Positions 26,690 through 35,446 of a DNA stretch of 64,000 nt are shown here, one piece after another. Numbering within the stretch: the first letter of the stretch is position 1; each line of letters begins with the position of its first letter. The DNA is taken from assembly GCF_000498575.2 (NCBI RefSeq), contig NZ_AWSQ01000003.1, positions 1,969-65,968 on the forward strand, in the 5' to 3' direction. The stretch comes from Pseudomonas taeanensis MS-3 (GTDB lineage Bacteria; Pseudomonadota; Gammaproteobacteria; Pseudomonadales; Pseudomonadaceae). The translations under genes and the position numbers were made by a program. The notes beneath the pieces are model-generated. The model did no database searches. It was not told where the DNA came from and worked only from the letters and a program-made list of their open reading frames with translations.

Positions 26690-27502
26690 TCAGTCAGCGA
26701 ACTCCGGCTTTTGCTTGCTCATATGGGCGGTCATGGCCACTCGCAGGTCGGCCGATTGCAGCATCGCGGCGTTCCAGGTGGCGATGTACTCGAGGCCATC
26801 GTCCACCCGGTGGTCGCGCATATAACGAATCATTTCCTTGGTGCCGCGTACGGCAATCGGCGATTTCGCCGCGATTTCACGGGCAATTTCCATCACCCCG
26901 TCGAGCAGCGCCGAAGCGTCGGCATAGGTTCTATTGACCAGGCCAATGCTACGCGCTTCCTCTCCACCGATAGTACGCCCGGTGAAGGCCAGCTCGCGCA
27001 TCATGCCATCGCCAATGATCCGCGGCAGACGCTGCAAGGTGCCGACATCGGCCGCCATGCCGATGTCGATTTCCTTGATCGAAAACTGCGCGTCAGCGGT
27101 CGAATAACGCATGTCACAGGCCGAGATCAGGTCGATGGCGCCGCCCAGGCAATAGCCCTGGATCGCCGCCAATACCGGTTTGCGGCAGTTGTCGACGGCA
27201 TTGAAGGAGGCTTGCAGCTCGAGAATCTTGCGCCGCAAGGCTTCCGCATTGCGGCCGACATCCTTGCCCAGTTGACTGCCGACCTGGGCCAGCATCATCA
27301 GGTCGATCCCGGAAGAAAAATGCTTGCCGGCCCCGGAGAGCACCACCACCCGCACCTCATCGGTGGCGTCAACCCAGCGGAAGATCTCGATGATCTCCGT
27401 CCAGAAATCGGCATTCATGGCGTTGACCTTCTCCGGGCGATTGATCAGCACATGGGCGATCTTATCCGCCACTTCGACACGAAAGGCTTTGTAGTCGGAC
27501 AT
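26690..27502 (-). CDS. Delta(3,5)-delta(2,4)-dienoyl-CoA isomerase-like crotonase
   Basis: A 270-residue crotonase. The oxyanion hole is GKHFSSGIDLMML (residues 58-70) and IQGYCLGGAIDL. The segment FSIKEIDIGMAADVGTLQRL has the glutamate and aspartate that act in dienoyl-CoA isomerase (ECH1), not the two glutamates of enoyl-CoA hydratase, so shifting double bonds in unsaturated fatty acids is the more likely reaction. ATG 27502 is chosen because GAGG lies nine bases upstream; ATG 27511 is also possible. It is about 50 bases upstream of fimL on the same strand. Confidence 0.87.
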   Translation of the reverse strand: MSDYKAFRVEVADKIAHVLINRPEKVNAMNADFWTEIIEIFRWVDATDEVRVVVLSGAGKHFSSGIDLMMLAQVGSQLGKDVGRNAEALRRKILELQASFNAVDNCRKPVLAAIQGYCLGGAIDLISACDMRYSTADAQFSIKEIDIGMAADVGTLQRLPRIIGDGMMRELAFTGRTIGGEEARSIGLVNRTYADASALLDGVMEIAREIAAKSPIAVRGTKEMIRYMRDHRVDDGLEYIATWNAAMLQSADLRVAMTAHMSKQKPEFAD

Positions 27503-27734
27503 GGCAGTCATCCTCAGCAAATGGCGCGAACGCGCAGGGAAATAGGCTTATGTATAAAGCCGCGCAACTATAACAAGTGGGGGATAAATGTCGATGCTGG
27601 GCACTGTGACGTAGAACACGTCACCGGCCTTGCACGCCGGCTTGGCTCACCCGGTTGCCTACCCGGCCTGACTACGGGGTACCGGATCTGCGCGCTGATC
27701 CCGCCGACGCGATGTGCAACCGCCAAGCCGGGTT
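27503..27734. other. Gap between ldcA and the crotonase gene
   Basis: No gene was found in these 232 bases. GC-rich imperfect hairpins follow the ldcA stop, but none has a T-run. P. aeruginosa, from memory, has a lysine/cadaverine antiporter and nhaB near this point; neither is here. Confidence 0.4.
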
Positions 27735-29990
27735 TTAGGGCTTGATGCAATCGACGGTGTAATCGCCGCCCTCGGACGCCTCCTGGCACTGCAAACCATG
27801 CACGTCGGCGTCGAAGCCAGGGAAGCGGCTATCGAAGGTGCGGGCGAACTTCAGGTAATCGATGATCGAACGAGTTTCCGGGGTAAACCGCTCACCCGGC
27901 ATGATCAGCGGAATACCGGGCGGATAAGGCACCAGCATCACGGCGGCGATGCGCCCCTCAAGCTGCTCGATCGACACCGCTTCAACCTCGCTGCGCACCA
28001 ATTGGTTGTAGGCGTCAGCCGGCTTCATGGCGACCTCAGGCAACGTCGTATACATGCGTTTGAGCGCCTTGGCCGTGGCGTTATCGCGGTAGCAGGCATG
28101 CAGCTCGGCACACAGATCGCGCAAGCCCATGCCGTGGTAACGCGCGCCGCCGGCGTTGGCAATGGAAGGCAGGGCATCGGCGAGCGGCACATTGGCGTCG
28201 TAGTGCCGTTTGAACTCCAACAGCTCCGTCAGCAGCGTGCTCCACTTACCCTTGGTAATGCCCATGGAGAACAACACCAGGAATGAATACAGCCCGGTCT
28301 TCTCCACCACCAGGCCGCGCTCCCAGAGAAACTTGCCGACCACCGCAGCCGGAATCCCGTGCTGGTCAAGTGCACCGCCTGCGGTCAGGCCCGGAGTAAC
28401 CAGGGTGACCTTGATCGGGTCGAGCAGCACGTAATCCTCGGCCACTTCGCCGAAACCATGCCAGTCGGCTTGCGGTTGCAGCAGCCAGTCCTGGGTCGCC
28501 ACGTCATCGGCGCCCTCGGCCTGCGGCGGTTGCCAGATGCTGAACCACCAGTCATCGGCATTGAGGTTCTTGCGCAGGTTGGCCAGGGCGCGGCGAAAGC
28601 TCAGTGCTTCGTCGAAGGTTTCCTGGATCAGCGAACGCCCCGCCGGGCCTTCCATCATCGCCGACGCCACGTCCAGCGAGGCGATGATGCCGTACTGCGG
28701 AGAGGTGGAGATGTGCATCATGAAGGCTTCGTTGAAGCGGTCGCGATCCAGCTGGCGGGCGCCACCATCCTGCACGTGAATCATCGAGGCCTGACTGAAA
28801 GCCGCGAGCAGTTTATGGGTGGAATGGGTGCTGAACACCAGCGGGCCATTGTCCTCACGCGAGGTGCCCATGCCATAGCGCCCGGCGTAGAACTCATGGA
28901 AGGCCGCGTAGGCGTACCAGGCCTCGTCGAAATGCAGGACTTCGACGCTGTCACCTAAAGTCTGTTTGATCAGCTCGGCGTTGTAGCACAGGCCGTCGTA
29001 GGTCGAGTTGGTCACCACGGCCAGCTTGACCTTGGCCGCGCGGCCCTTGGCCAGTGGGCTGGCATCGATCTTGGCCTGGATCGATTCGCGGCTGAACTCG
29101 CTGAGCGGAATCGGCCCGATGATGCCCAGCTCGTTGCGCGCCGGACACAGGTATAGCGGAATGGCGCCGGTGATGATGATCGAATGGAGGATCGACTTGT
29201 GGCAGTTACGGTCGACCAGCACCAGATCGTCGCGCCCGACCATGCTGTGCCAGACGATCTTGTTGGCAGTCGAGGTGCCGTTGATCACGAAGAAGCTGTG
29301 ATCGGCGCCGAAGTTACGCGCGGCGCGGGCTTCGGCCTCGGCCAGCGGACCAGTGTGATCGAGCAGCGAGCCCAGTTCCGGTACCGATACCGACAGGTCG
29401 GAGCGCAGGGTGTTCTCGCCGAAGAACTGGTGAAACGCCTGCCCCACCGGACTCTTGCGATAGGCCACGCCGCCACCATGGCCAGGGGTGTGCCAGGAGT
29501 AGTTGGACTGTGCGGTGTGCTGCACCAGCGCTTTGAAAAACGGCGGCAGCAGACCATCCAGATAATTGCGCGCGGCCCGCGCCACCTGGCGGGCGAGGAA
29601 CGGCACGGTGTCCTCGAACAGGTAAAGAATGCCGCGCAACTGGTTGAGATCGGCCATGGCATCGGCCGGTGCGTTCTCGATGGTCACCTGCTCACCGAGG
29701 GCGAAGATCGGCAACTGCGGCGCCCGTACCCGGGCGATGCGGATCAGCTCGACCATGTCCTGCAACAAGTGCTTGTTCTCCCCCGCACCCTCGGCGGCCA
29801 CCAGAATGCAGGCCAGGCCATGGTGGGTCGAGGCGACGATGCGGCCCTCGGCGGAACTGGCGCTGGAGAGGATGTTAAAACCGTCCTGCTCCAGCTCTTG
29901 GGCGATGGCGCGCACCCGATCACCGGCCACGGTGTCAGCCTTGATGTCACGGTGCACGATAAGGATCGGGAACTTGAGGTCTTTATACAT
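27735..29990 (-). CDS. ldcA: Lysine/arginine/ornithine decarboxylase, LdcA type
   Basis: A 751-residue PLP-dependent decarboxylase of the bacterial Orn/Lys/Arg group. It has an N-terminal response-regulator-like wing domain, then the PLP core with SWHTPGHGGGVAY near residue 165, the ring-stacking region HFDEAWYAYAAFHEFY, and the Schiff-base lysine in STHSTHKLLAAFSQ (K393), then a C-terminal domain with the PYPPGIPLIMPGE motif. The P. aeruginosa homologue acts on lysine to give cadaverine and is induced by arginine through ArgR. AGGACG precedes the start. It is divergent from the lysine 6-dehydrogenase-like gene with 252 bases between. Lysine preference is inferred from the family. Confidence 0.92.
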   Translation of the reverse strand: MYKDLKFPILIVHRDIKADTVAGDRVRAIAQELEQDGFNILSSASSAEGRIVASTHHGLACILVAAEGAGENKHLLQDMVELIRIARVRAPQLPIFALGEQVTIENAPADAMADLNQLRGILYLFEDTVPFLARQVARAARNYLDGLLPPFFKALVQHTAQSNYSWHTPGHGGGVAYRKSPVGQAFHQFFGENTLRSDLSVSVPELGSLLDHTGPLAEAEARAARNFGADHSFFVINGTSTANKIVWHSMVGRDDLVLVDRNCHKSILHSIIITGAIPLYLCPARNELGIIGPIPLSEFSRESIQAKIDASPLAKGRAAKVKLAVVTNSTYDGLCYNAELIKQTLGDSVEVLHFDEAWYAYAAFHEFYAGRYGMGTSREDNGPLVFSTHSTHKLLAAFSQASMIHVQDGGARQLDRDRFNEAFMMHISTSPQYGIIASLDVASAMMEGPAGRSLIQETFDEALSFRRALANLRKNLNADDWWFSIWQPPQAEGADDVATQDWLLQPQADWHGFGEVAEDYVLLDPIKVTLVTPGLTAGGALDQHGIPAAVVGKFLWERGLVVEKTGLYSFLVLFSMGITKGKWSTLLTELLEFKRHYDANVPLADALPSIANAGGARYHGMGLRDLCAELHACYRDNATAKALKRMYTTLPEVAMKPADAYNQLVRSEVEAVSIEQLEGRIAAVMLVPYPPGIPLIMPGERFTPETRSIIDYLKFARTFDSRFPGFDADVHGLQCQEASEGGDYTVDCIKP

Positions 29991-30112
29991 TGTGGCGTCC
30001 TGAGGCTGCGGAGTCTGCTGCGCTTACCCCTCAGGTTAGAAGCTCCCCAGCAGGTCGTTACAGGAAAAGCGGCCCCCCTACCCTGACGCACTCAGCGCCG
30101 CGGGCAAGATAT

Positions 30113-30148
30113 CGACTAAACGACTCACAAACTCGTCATAACGACTAA
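30113..30148. promoter_or_regulatory. CGACT/ACGA-TCGT repeat cluster in the ldcA / lysine dehydrogenase divergent promoter region
   Basis: Within the 252-base divergent gap (29991-30242), CGACT occurs at 30113, 30121 and 30142, 8 and 21 bases apart. TCGT-CATA-ACGA and ACGA-N9-TCGT form inverted pairs in the same stretch, followed by an AT-rich segment suited to a promoter. The Lrp-type regulator at 33266 or ArgR are the obvious candidates; no exact ArgR half-site was found here. Confidence 0.4.
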
Positions 30149-30235
30149 TTTTTTCATCTTATTGATGGTTTATGAGGCTTATTGTCAAACCAACTGCTCT
30201 TTAGACTGGCCCCAACTGAAACGCAACCTGGAGAT

Positions 30236-30243
30236 AACAACAA
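30236..30243 (+). promoter_or_regulatory. Hfq/Crc-type A-rich motif overlapping the dehydrogenase start
   Basis: AACAACAA fits the AANAANAA target and overlaps the first base of the start codon, directly after the GGAG ribosome site. Binding there would block initiation, as known for catabolic genes in Pseudomonas. Confidence 0.45.
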
Positions 30244-31340
30244 TGAACGTCCTCCTGCTCGGCGCGGGCCATATCGGTTACACCATTGCTCAACTGCTGC
30301 ACAACACCGGTGACTACCAGGTACTGGTGGCGGATCGTGACCTTAATTCACTGAAGGCGATTGCCGACCTGGGCATCGCCACCCGCGAAGTCGATTCGGC
30401 CGACAGCGCGGCGCTGGAAGCGGCCATGCACGGCCAGGATGCGGTGCTCAACGCCCTGCCGTACCACATGGCCATCGGCGTGGCCAAGGCCGCCAAGGCG
30501 ACCGCCACCCACTACTTCGACCTGACCGAAGACGTGCACGCGACCAAGACCATCCGCGACCTGGCTGAAGGCTCAAGCACCGCCTTTATGCCGCAGTGTG
30601 GCCTGGCTCCGGGCTTTATCGGCATCGCCGCACATTCCCTGGCGCGCCATTTCGACAGCGTGCGCGAGGTGAAGATGCGCGTCGGCGCCCTGCCCGAGTT
30701 CCCCACCAACGCGCTCAAATACAACCTGACCTGGAGCGTCGACGGCCTGGTCAATGAGTACTGCCACCCCTGCGAAGCCATCCGCAACGGCAAGCTGCAG
30801 ATGGTTCAGCCGCTCGAAGGCCTGGAGCACTTCTCCCTGGACGGCGTCGAGTACGAGGCATTCAACACCTCCGGCGGCCTGGGCACCCTGTGCGAAACCC
30901 TGGAAGGCAAGGTCGAAGTACTGGACTACAAGACCGTGCGCTACCCGGGCCACCGCGACCTGATGAAGTTCCTTCTGGAGGACCTGCGCCTGGCCGGCCA
31001 CCAGGACAAACTCAAGGACATCCTGCGCGGCGCCGTGCCGAGCACCATGCAGGACGTGGTGCTGGTGTTCGTTACCGTCAACGGCATGAAGGACGGCAAG
31101 CTGGTGCAGCAGGTGTTCAGCCGCAAGATCTTTGCTGCCGAGCAGAACGGCCGCCTGACCAGTGCAATCCAGATCACCACCGCTGCCGGCATCTGCGCCG
31201 CACTGGATCTGTTCCGCGCACAACGTCTGCCACAGTCCGGCTTCATCAGCCAGGAGCAGGTTTCCCTCGAAGACTTCCTGGCCAACCGCTTCGGCCGGGC
31301 CTACGAAGAGCACCAAGCACTGACCCAGGAAGCGGCCTAA
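30243..31340 (+). CDS. Saccharopine dehydrogenase-family protein, probable L-lysine 6-dehydrogenase
   Basis: A 365-residue NAD(P) enzyme of the saccharopine dehydrogenase family. The Rossmann start is VLLLGAGHIGYTIAQLL; DLTEDVHATK and MPQCGLAPGFIGIAAHSL are family motifs. The C-terminal NTSGGLGTLCETLEGKV and VRYPGHRDLM resemble lysine 6-dehydrogenase more than the longer saccharopine enzymes. The expected reaction is oxidative deamination of the lysine epsilon-amino group to allysine, which cyclises to piperideine-6-carboxylate, the substrate of AmaB (54.8 kb). ATG 30243 follows GGAG; the open frame upstream lacks a ribosome site. The substrate is inferred from similarity and context. Confidence 0.85.
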   Translation: MNVLLLGAGHIGYTIAQLLHNTGDYQVLVADRDLNSLKAIADLGIATREVDSADSAALEAAMHGQDAVLNALPYHMAIGVAKAAKATATHYFDLTEDVHATKTIRDLAEGSSTAFMPQCGLAPGFIGIAAHSLARHFDSVREVKMRVGALPEFPTNALKYNLTWSVDGLVNEYCHPCEAIRNGKLQMVQPLEGLEHFSLDGVEYEAFNTSGGLGTLCETLEGKVEVLDYKTVRYPGHRDLMKFLLEDLRLAGHQDKLKDILRGAVPSTMQDVVLVFVTVNGMKDGKLVQQVFSRKIFAAEQNGRLTSAIQITTAAGICAALDLFRAQRLPQSGFISQEQVSLEDFLANRFGRAYEEHQALTQEAA

Positions 31341-31483
31341 GCCCTCCTCCGTCGCTCCCGGCTATCAGCGGCTCGCCCGCTGCTGGTCGGGGGCCGACAC
31401 CTTCCCGAATTCCGGCTGTCGCCGACTGTGGCGCCCCCTCCTACACTTAAGCGCCATGCCCAGCCTCGCTTTAGGAGTTGATC

Positions 31484-33166
31484 GTGGATAACCCCAAACG
31501 TACCCGCAGCGGCGGACAGACTCTGGTCGATGCCCTGCGCATCAATGGCGTCGAACGCGCCTTCTGTGTGCCGGGTGAAAGTTACCTGGCGGTACTCGAC
31601 GCACTGCACGACAGGCGCGACGAGATCGAGCTGGTGGTCTGCCGTCAGGAAGGCGGCGCCGCCTATATGGCCGAAGCCTACGGCAAGCTGACCGGCAAAC
31701 CGGGCATCTGCTTCGTCACCCGTGGCCCCGGCGCGACCAACGCCTCGGTCGGCGTGCATACCGCCTACCAGGACTCCACGCCGATGATCCTGTTCATCGG
31801 CCAGGTCGCCCGCGACCAGATGGAGCGCGAAGCCTTTCAGGAAGTCGACTACCGGCAGATGTTCGGCCCGCTGGCCAAGTGGGTGGTGCAGGTGGACGAC
31901 GCCCGGCGTCTGCCCGAACTGCTCAGCCAGGCCTTCCACCGCGCCATGAACGGCCGCCCGGGGCCCGTGGTGGTGGCCTTGCCTGAAGACATGCTGACCG
32001 ATCTGGTCGAGGTGGCCGATGCCGGCCCCAGTCGCCGAATCGAAGCGAGCCCAGCGGCCAGCGACCTGCAGGCCATGCACGACATGCTGGCACAGGCCCA
32101 GCGACCCTTGATGATCCTCGGTGGCGGTGGCTGGTGCGCCGAGGCGGTGGCGGATATCCGGCGTTTCGCCGAGCAACAACAACTGCCCGTGGCGGCGTCT
32201 TTCCGTTGCCAGGACCTGTTCGACAACCAGCACCCGAATTACGCCGGCGACCTGGGTCTGGCGGCAGGCGCCAAGCTGGCGCAGGCGATGCGCGATGCCG
32301 ATCTGTTGCTGGTGGTCGGCGCCCGCCTGGGCGAGATCACCAGCGGCGGCTACAGCCTGCTGGATATCCCGGTGCCCAAACAGAAACTGCTGCACGTGCA
32401 TGCCGGTATCGAAGAGCTCGGCCGGGTCTACCAAGCGACGCTGGCGATCAACAGCGGCATGGCCACCTTCGCCGCTCAGGCCGCCGCCTTAGAGGCAATC
32501 GACAATCCGCCGTATGCCGAGTGGACGCAGACCCTGCACGCGCATTACCTGGGCAACCTGGACTGCCCGCCCTGCCCCGGCCCGGTGCAATTGGCCGAGA
32601 TCATGGCCTGGCTGCGCCAACGCCTGCCGGCCGACGCCATTCTCAGCAACGGCGCCGGCAACTACGCGGTCTGGGTGCAGCGTTTCTACCAATATCGCAG
32701 CTTCCGCACGCAGTTGGGCCCGACCAATGGCTCGATGGGCTACGGCGTGCCCGCCGGCATCGCCGCCAAGCTCAGCGCGCCGCAACGCATGGTGGTGGCC
32801 TTCGCCGGCGATGGCTGCTTCCTGATGAATGGCCAGGAACTGGCGACGGCCATGCAGTATGACGCCCGGGTGATTTTCATCGTGGTCAACAACGGCATGT
32901 TCGGCACCATCCGCATGCACCAGGAACGCCACTACCCTGGCAGGGTCTCGGGCACCACGCTGCACAACCCGGACTTCGCCGCCCTGGCCCGAGCTTATGG
33001 GCTGCACGGCGAGGTGGTCGCCAGCACCGGCGAATTCGCCCCGGCCTTCGAGCGCGCCGCACAGTGCGGTAAAGCGGCGTTGATCGAGGTGCGGATCGAC
33101 CCGGAGGCCCTGACCCCACGGCAGAGCCTGAGTCAGATCCGCGAGCAGGCCATGGCGCAACGCTGA
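31484..33166 (+). CDS. Thiamine pyrophosphate-dependent enzyme, acetolactate synthase-like, reaction unknown
   Basis: A 560-residue TPP enzyme with the three normal domains. The catalytic glutamate is in CRQEGGAAYMAEAYG (E56), and the C-terminal TPP-Mg motif runs from AGDGCFLMNGQELATA to IVVNNGMFGT. It looks like the AHAS/glyoxylate carboligase/benzoylformate decarboxylase group, but it has no regulatory subunit nearby and is not beside ilv genes. The start is GTG 31484, seven bases after AGGAGT. It follows the lysine dehydrogenase by 143 bases on the same strand, suggesting a role on a 2-oxo acid of lysine breakdown such as 2-oxoadipate; this is inference. The true substrate is unknown. Confidence 0.87.
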   Translation: MDNPKRTRSGGQTLVDALRINGVERAFCVPGESYLAVLDALHDRRDEIELVVCRQEGGAAYMAEAYGKLTGKPGICFVTRGPGATNASVGVHTAYQDSTPMILFIGQVARDQMEREAFQEVDYRQMFGPLAKWVVQVDDARRLPELLSQAFHRAMNGRPGPVVVALPEDMLTDLVEVADAGPSRRIEASPAASDLQAMHDMLAQAQRPLMILGGGGWCAEAVADIRRFAEQQQLPVAASFRCQDLFDNQHPNYAGDLGLAAGAKLAQAMRDADLLLVVGARLGEITSGGYSLLDIPVPKQKLLHVHAGIEELGRVYQATLAINSGMATFAAQAAALEAIDNPPYAEWTQTLHAHYLGNLDCPPCPGPVQLAEIMAWLRQRLPADAILSNGAGNYAVWVQRFYQYRSFRTQLGPTNGSMGYGVPAGIAAKLSAPQRMVVAFAGDGCFLMNGQELATAMQYDARVIFIVVNNGMFGTIRMHQERHYPGRVSGTTLHNPDFAALARAYGLHGEVVASTGEFAPAFERAAQCGKAALIEVRIDPEALTPRQSLSQIREQAMAQR

Positions 33167-33174
33167 GACCGGCT

Positions 33175-33222
33175 AAGCACGGCGCCGCCCCGCCGCCAGC
33201 GGGTATCGGCGCTTAGTGCTTT
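33175..33222. terminator. Hairpin between the TPP enzyme gene and lrp-type gene
   Basis: AAGCAC/GTGCTT and an inner CGCCG/CGGCG form a stem in the short convergent gap. Only three T follow, so it is a weak terminator candidate. Confidence 0.4.
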
Positions 33223-33265
33223 GCGCGACTGACGCCGACGTTGGTCTGGAAGAGTACGACAAACC

Positions 33266-33727
33266 TTAGAGTTTCTGCCCGCGGTCCAGCTTGCACGACA
33301 GGATGATCGAGGTGGTGGTCTTCTCCACCCCGTCGACTTCGCCGATCTCGTCGAGCAATTGATCGAGTCGTTCCGGCGAGTCCGCGCGCAACCAGGCGAC
33401 GAAATCGAACTCACCGCTCACGGTACACAGCTGCTGCACTTCGGCCATGCTGGTCAGGCGTCGCAGCACTTCCTTGCCGGAGCGCGGCTGCAAGGTGATG
33501 CCGACGTAGGCTTGCAGACCGCCATCCAGCACGCGCTGCCCCAGGCGCAGACCATAGCCATTGATGACCTTGTTCTTCTCCAGCCGGGCGATCCGCGAGA
33601 TCACCGTGGTGCGGGCGATGCCGAGTTTGCGCGCCAACATGGCCACGCTCTCGCGAGCATTGAGCTGCAGCGCGGCGATCAACTGCCGGTCGATATCGTC
33701 CAGGCGCGGGGCGTTCAAATCTGCCAT
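33266..33727 (-). CDS. Lrp/AsnC-family transcriptional regulator
   Basis: A 153-residue Lrp-type regulator. The N-terminal helix-turn-helix is LDDIDRQLIAALQLNARES then LARKLGIARTTVISRIARLE; the RAM effector domain follows (AYVGITLQPRSGKEVL, VSGEFDFVAWLRA). It ends next to the TPP enzyme gene (convergent) and is upstream-adjacent to the amino acid ABC operon, so lysine or a related amino acid is the likely ligand and the two lysine operons its likely targets. Its own ATG has no strong ribosome site. Confidence 0.9.
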   Translation of the reverse strand: MADLNAPRLDDIDRQLIAALQLNARESVAMLARKLGIARTTVISRIARLEKNKVINGYGLRLGQRVLDGGLQAYVGITLQPRSGKEVLRRLTSMAEVQQLCTVSGEFDFVAWLRADSPERLDQLLDEIGEVDGVEKTTTSIILSCKLDRGQKL

Positions 33728-33962
33728 TCGGGCATACCTACAAGATCGGGATTAAGTTCATCAAGCGGAGCTGCCAGCGCGCCAATTCAGCCGCTCTAGC
33801 GCAGCGAATCGCTACTCAGACGGGATACACCTTGGCGAGAGCACTGTGCCGCCGCTCAACATCTCGGCGCTGGAGTCTGCGCAAGTCACCGGGATTGGTA
33901 AAGGCATAGGCGCATTCCATGCGCCAAGCGCTTGCCCTCGTGCAGGCCGAGGGCACGTCGGT
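33728..33962. other. Gap between the Lrp-type gene and the ABC permease
   Basis: No gene is supported. On the minus strand, after the permease stop, GCCCTCG/CGAGGGC (33932-33952 approximately) forms a hairpin with no T-run, and GGCGCA/TGCGCC forms another; either may end the ABC operon. The rest should carry the promoter of the Lrp-type gene. Confidence 0.35.
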
Positions 33963-34652
33963 TCAGCGACCCTGGCAGGCATCCACCCGCAGGCGCCGCT
34001 CCAGCTGCCTGAAGCCTTGCACCAGGACGTAGGCGGCCACCAGGTAGAACACCCCGGCGGCGAAGAAGATCTCCACCGGCTGGTAGGTGCGGGCGATGAT
34101 GGTGCGCGACATGCCGGTCAGTTCCAGCAGGGTGATGGTGCTGGCCAGCGCGCTGGCCTTGAGCATCAGGATCACCTCGTTGCTGTAGGCCGGCAGACCG
34201 ATACGCGCCGCCCGCGGCAGGATGATGTAGAGCAACGCCTGCCAGCGTGACATGCCAAGGGCACGCGCCGCTTCGATCTCGCCCGGCGGAATCGCCTGAA
34301 TCGCGCCACGCAGAATCTCGGCGATATAGGCAGCGGTGTGCAGGGTCAGGGTGACGATGGCGCACCAGTAGGCATCACGCAGGAAGGGCCACAGCGGGCC
34401 TTCACGTACCGCCTCGAACTGCGCCAGGCCGTAGTACACCAGAAACAGCTGCACCAGCAGCGGCGTGCCGCGAAAGAAGAAAATGTAGCCGTAGGGCAGC
34501 GCGCGCACGTACCAGTGCCTGGATGAGCGGGCAATGCCCAGCGGGATGGCCAGGATCAGCCCGGCGATCACCGCGATGCCGACCAGCTCCAGGGTCAGCC
34601 AGGCGCCTTCGGCGATGCGCGGCAGCCATTTGATAATCAACTCCCAGTTCAT
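33963..34652 (-). CDS. Basic amino acid ABC transporter permease (HisM/AotM-like)
   Basis: A 229-residue inner-membrane permease. FFFRGTPLLVQLFLVYYGLAQ is the polar amino acid permease signature, and EIEAARALGMSRWQALLYII is the EAA loop. It is close to AotM of this window in layout. The start overlaps the stop of the other permease (ATGA). Together they form the membrane channel for a system that probably brings in lysine, judging by the surrounding lysine genes. Confidence 0.9.
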   Translation of the reverse strand: MNWELIIKWLPRIAEGAWLTLELVGIAVIAGLILAIPLGIARSSRHWYVRALPYGYIFFFRGTPLLVQLFLVYYGLAQFEAVREGPLWPFLRDAYWCAIVTLTLHTAAYIAEILRGAIQAIPPGEIEAARALGMSRWQALLYIILPRAARIGLPAYSNEVILMLKASALASTITLLELTGMSRTIIARTYQPVEIFFAAGVFYLVAAYVLVQGFRQLERRLRVDACQGR

Positions 34653-35344
34653 GCGACGGCCCTCACGAAACCACGGCCGGCGCGCTTCTCAAGGACGTAC
34701 AGGCCACACATGGCGACGATGGTCAGGCTCAAGTAGATGAACGCGGCCACCAGATAGAAGGTGAACGGCTCCTTGCTCGAGGTCACCGCGATCTGCGAAC
34801 GGCGCATGATTTCCTCCAGACCGATCACCGAGATCAGCGCCGTGTCCTTCATCAGGATCATGAACAGGTTGCCCAGTCCTGGCAGGGCGATACGCCACAT
34901 CTGCGGCAGGATCAGGCGCCAAAGGATTCTCGGCTTGGACATTCCCAGCGCCTGACCGGCTTCGCGATGGCCCTTGGGGATGGCCAGGATGGCGCCGCGA
35001 AACACCTCGGTGGCGTAGGCGCCGAAACACAGGCCAAGGGCGATGGTGCCGGCGGCGAAAGCGCTGAGCTCCAGTTCCGGATAGCCAATCCACTCGCCCA
35101 GGCTGCGCAGCAGGCTGACCGTGCCAAAGTAAATCAACAGCACCCAGAGCAACTCGGGCACGCCGCGCACCAGCGTGGAATAGCCGCCGCCCAGCCATTG
35201 CAGCGGTTTGTAGGGCGAGGTTTTAGCCAGGGCGCCGAGCAGCCCGAGAATCAGGCCCAGAGACAGGGCCGACAGCGCCAGCTTGATGGTCATCAGGGCG
35301 CCGGCGGCTAACGCCGGGCCGAATCCGTAGAGATCGAGAGTCAT
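34649..35344 (-). CDS. Basic amino acid ABC transporter permease (HisQ/AotQ-like)
   Basis: A 231-residue permease with five or so helices; LVRGVPELLWVLLIYFGTV and the EAA loop EAGQALGMSKPRILWRLIL are family marks. Start MTLDLYGFG at 35344 is chosen over an in-frame upstream start that would add 20 residues of no membrane character. It follows the binding protein gene after a gap containing a hairpin. Confidence 0.9.
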   Translation of the reverse strand: MTLDLYGFGPALAAGALMTIKLALSALSLGLILGLLGALAKTSPYKPLQWLGGGYSTLVRGVPELLWVLLIYFGTVSLLRSLGEWIGYPELELSAFAAGTIALGLCFGAYATEVFRGAILAIPKGHREAGQALGMSKPRILWRLILPQMWRIALPGLGNLFMILMKDTALISVIGLEEIMRRSQIAVTSSKEPFTFYLVAAFIYLSLTIVAMCGLYVLEKRAGRGFVRAVA

Positions 35345-35355
35345 AGTTCGAACCA

Positions 35356-35382
35356 CCGCAAGGGCTGGCGCGAACCCTGCGG
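35356..35382 (-). promoter_or_regulatory. Intercistronic hairpin after the second binding-protein gene
   Basis: CCGCA-a-GGG pairs with CCC-TGCGG, an 8-bp stem with one bulged base, between the binding-protein and permease genes. It has the same position in its operon as the hairpin at 9419 in the aot operon. Confidence 0.5.
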
Positions 35383-35446
35383 CCGCTGTGGTCAGTTCAA
35401 CCAACTAACCGCACGGGCCACCTGGGCACCACGCCAGCGGGGACGA

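Noticed and set aside
30113..30148. CGACT direct repeats as a CRISPR-like array
   Set aside because: Repeats are only five bases with uneven spacing; no leader or cas genes.
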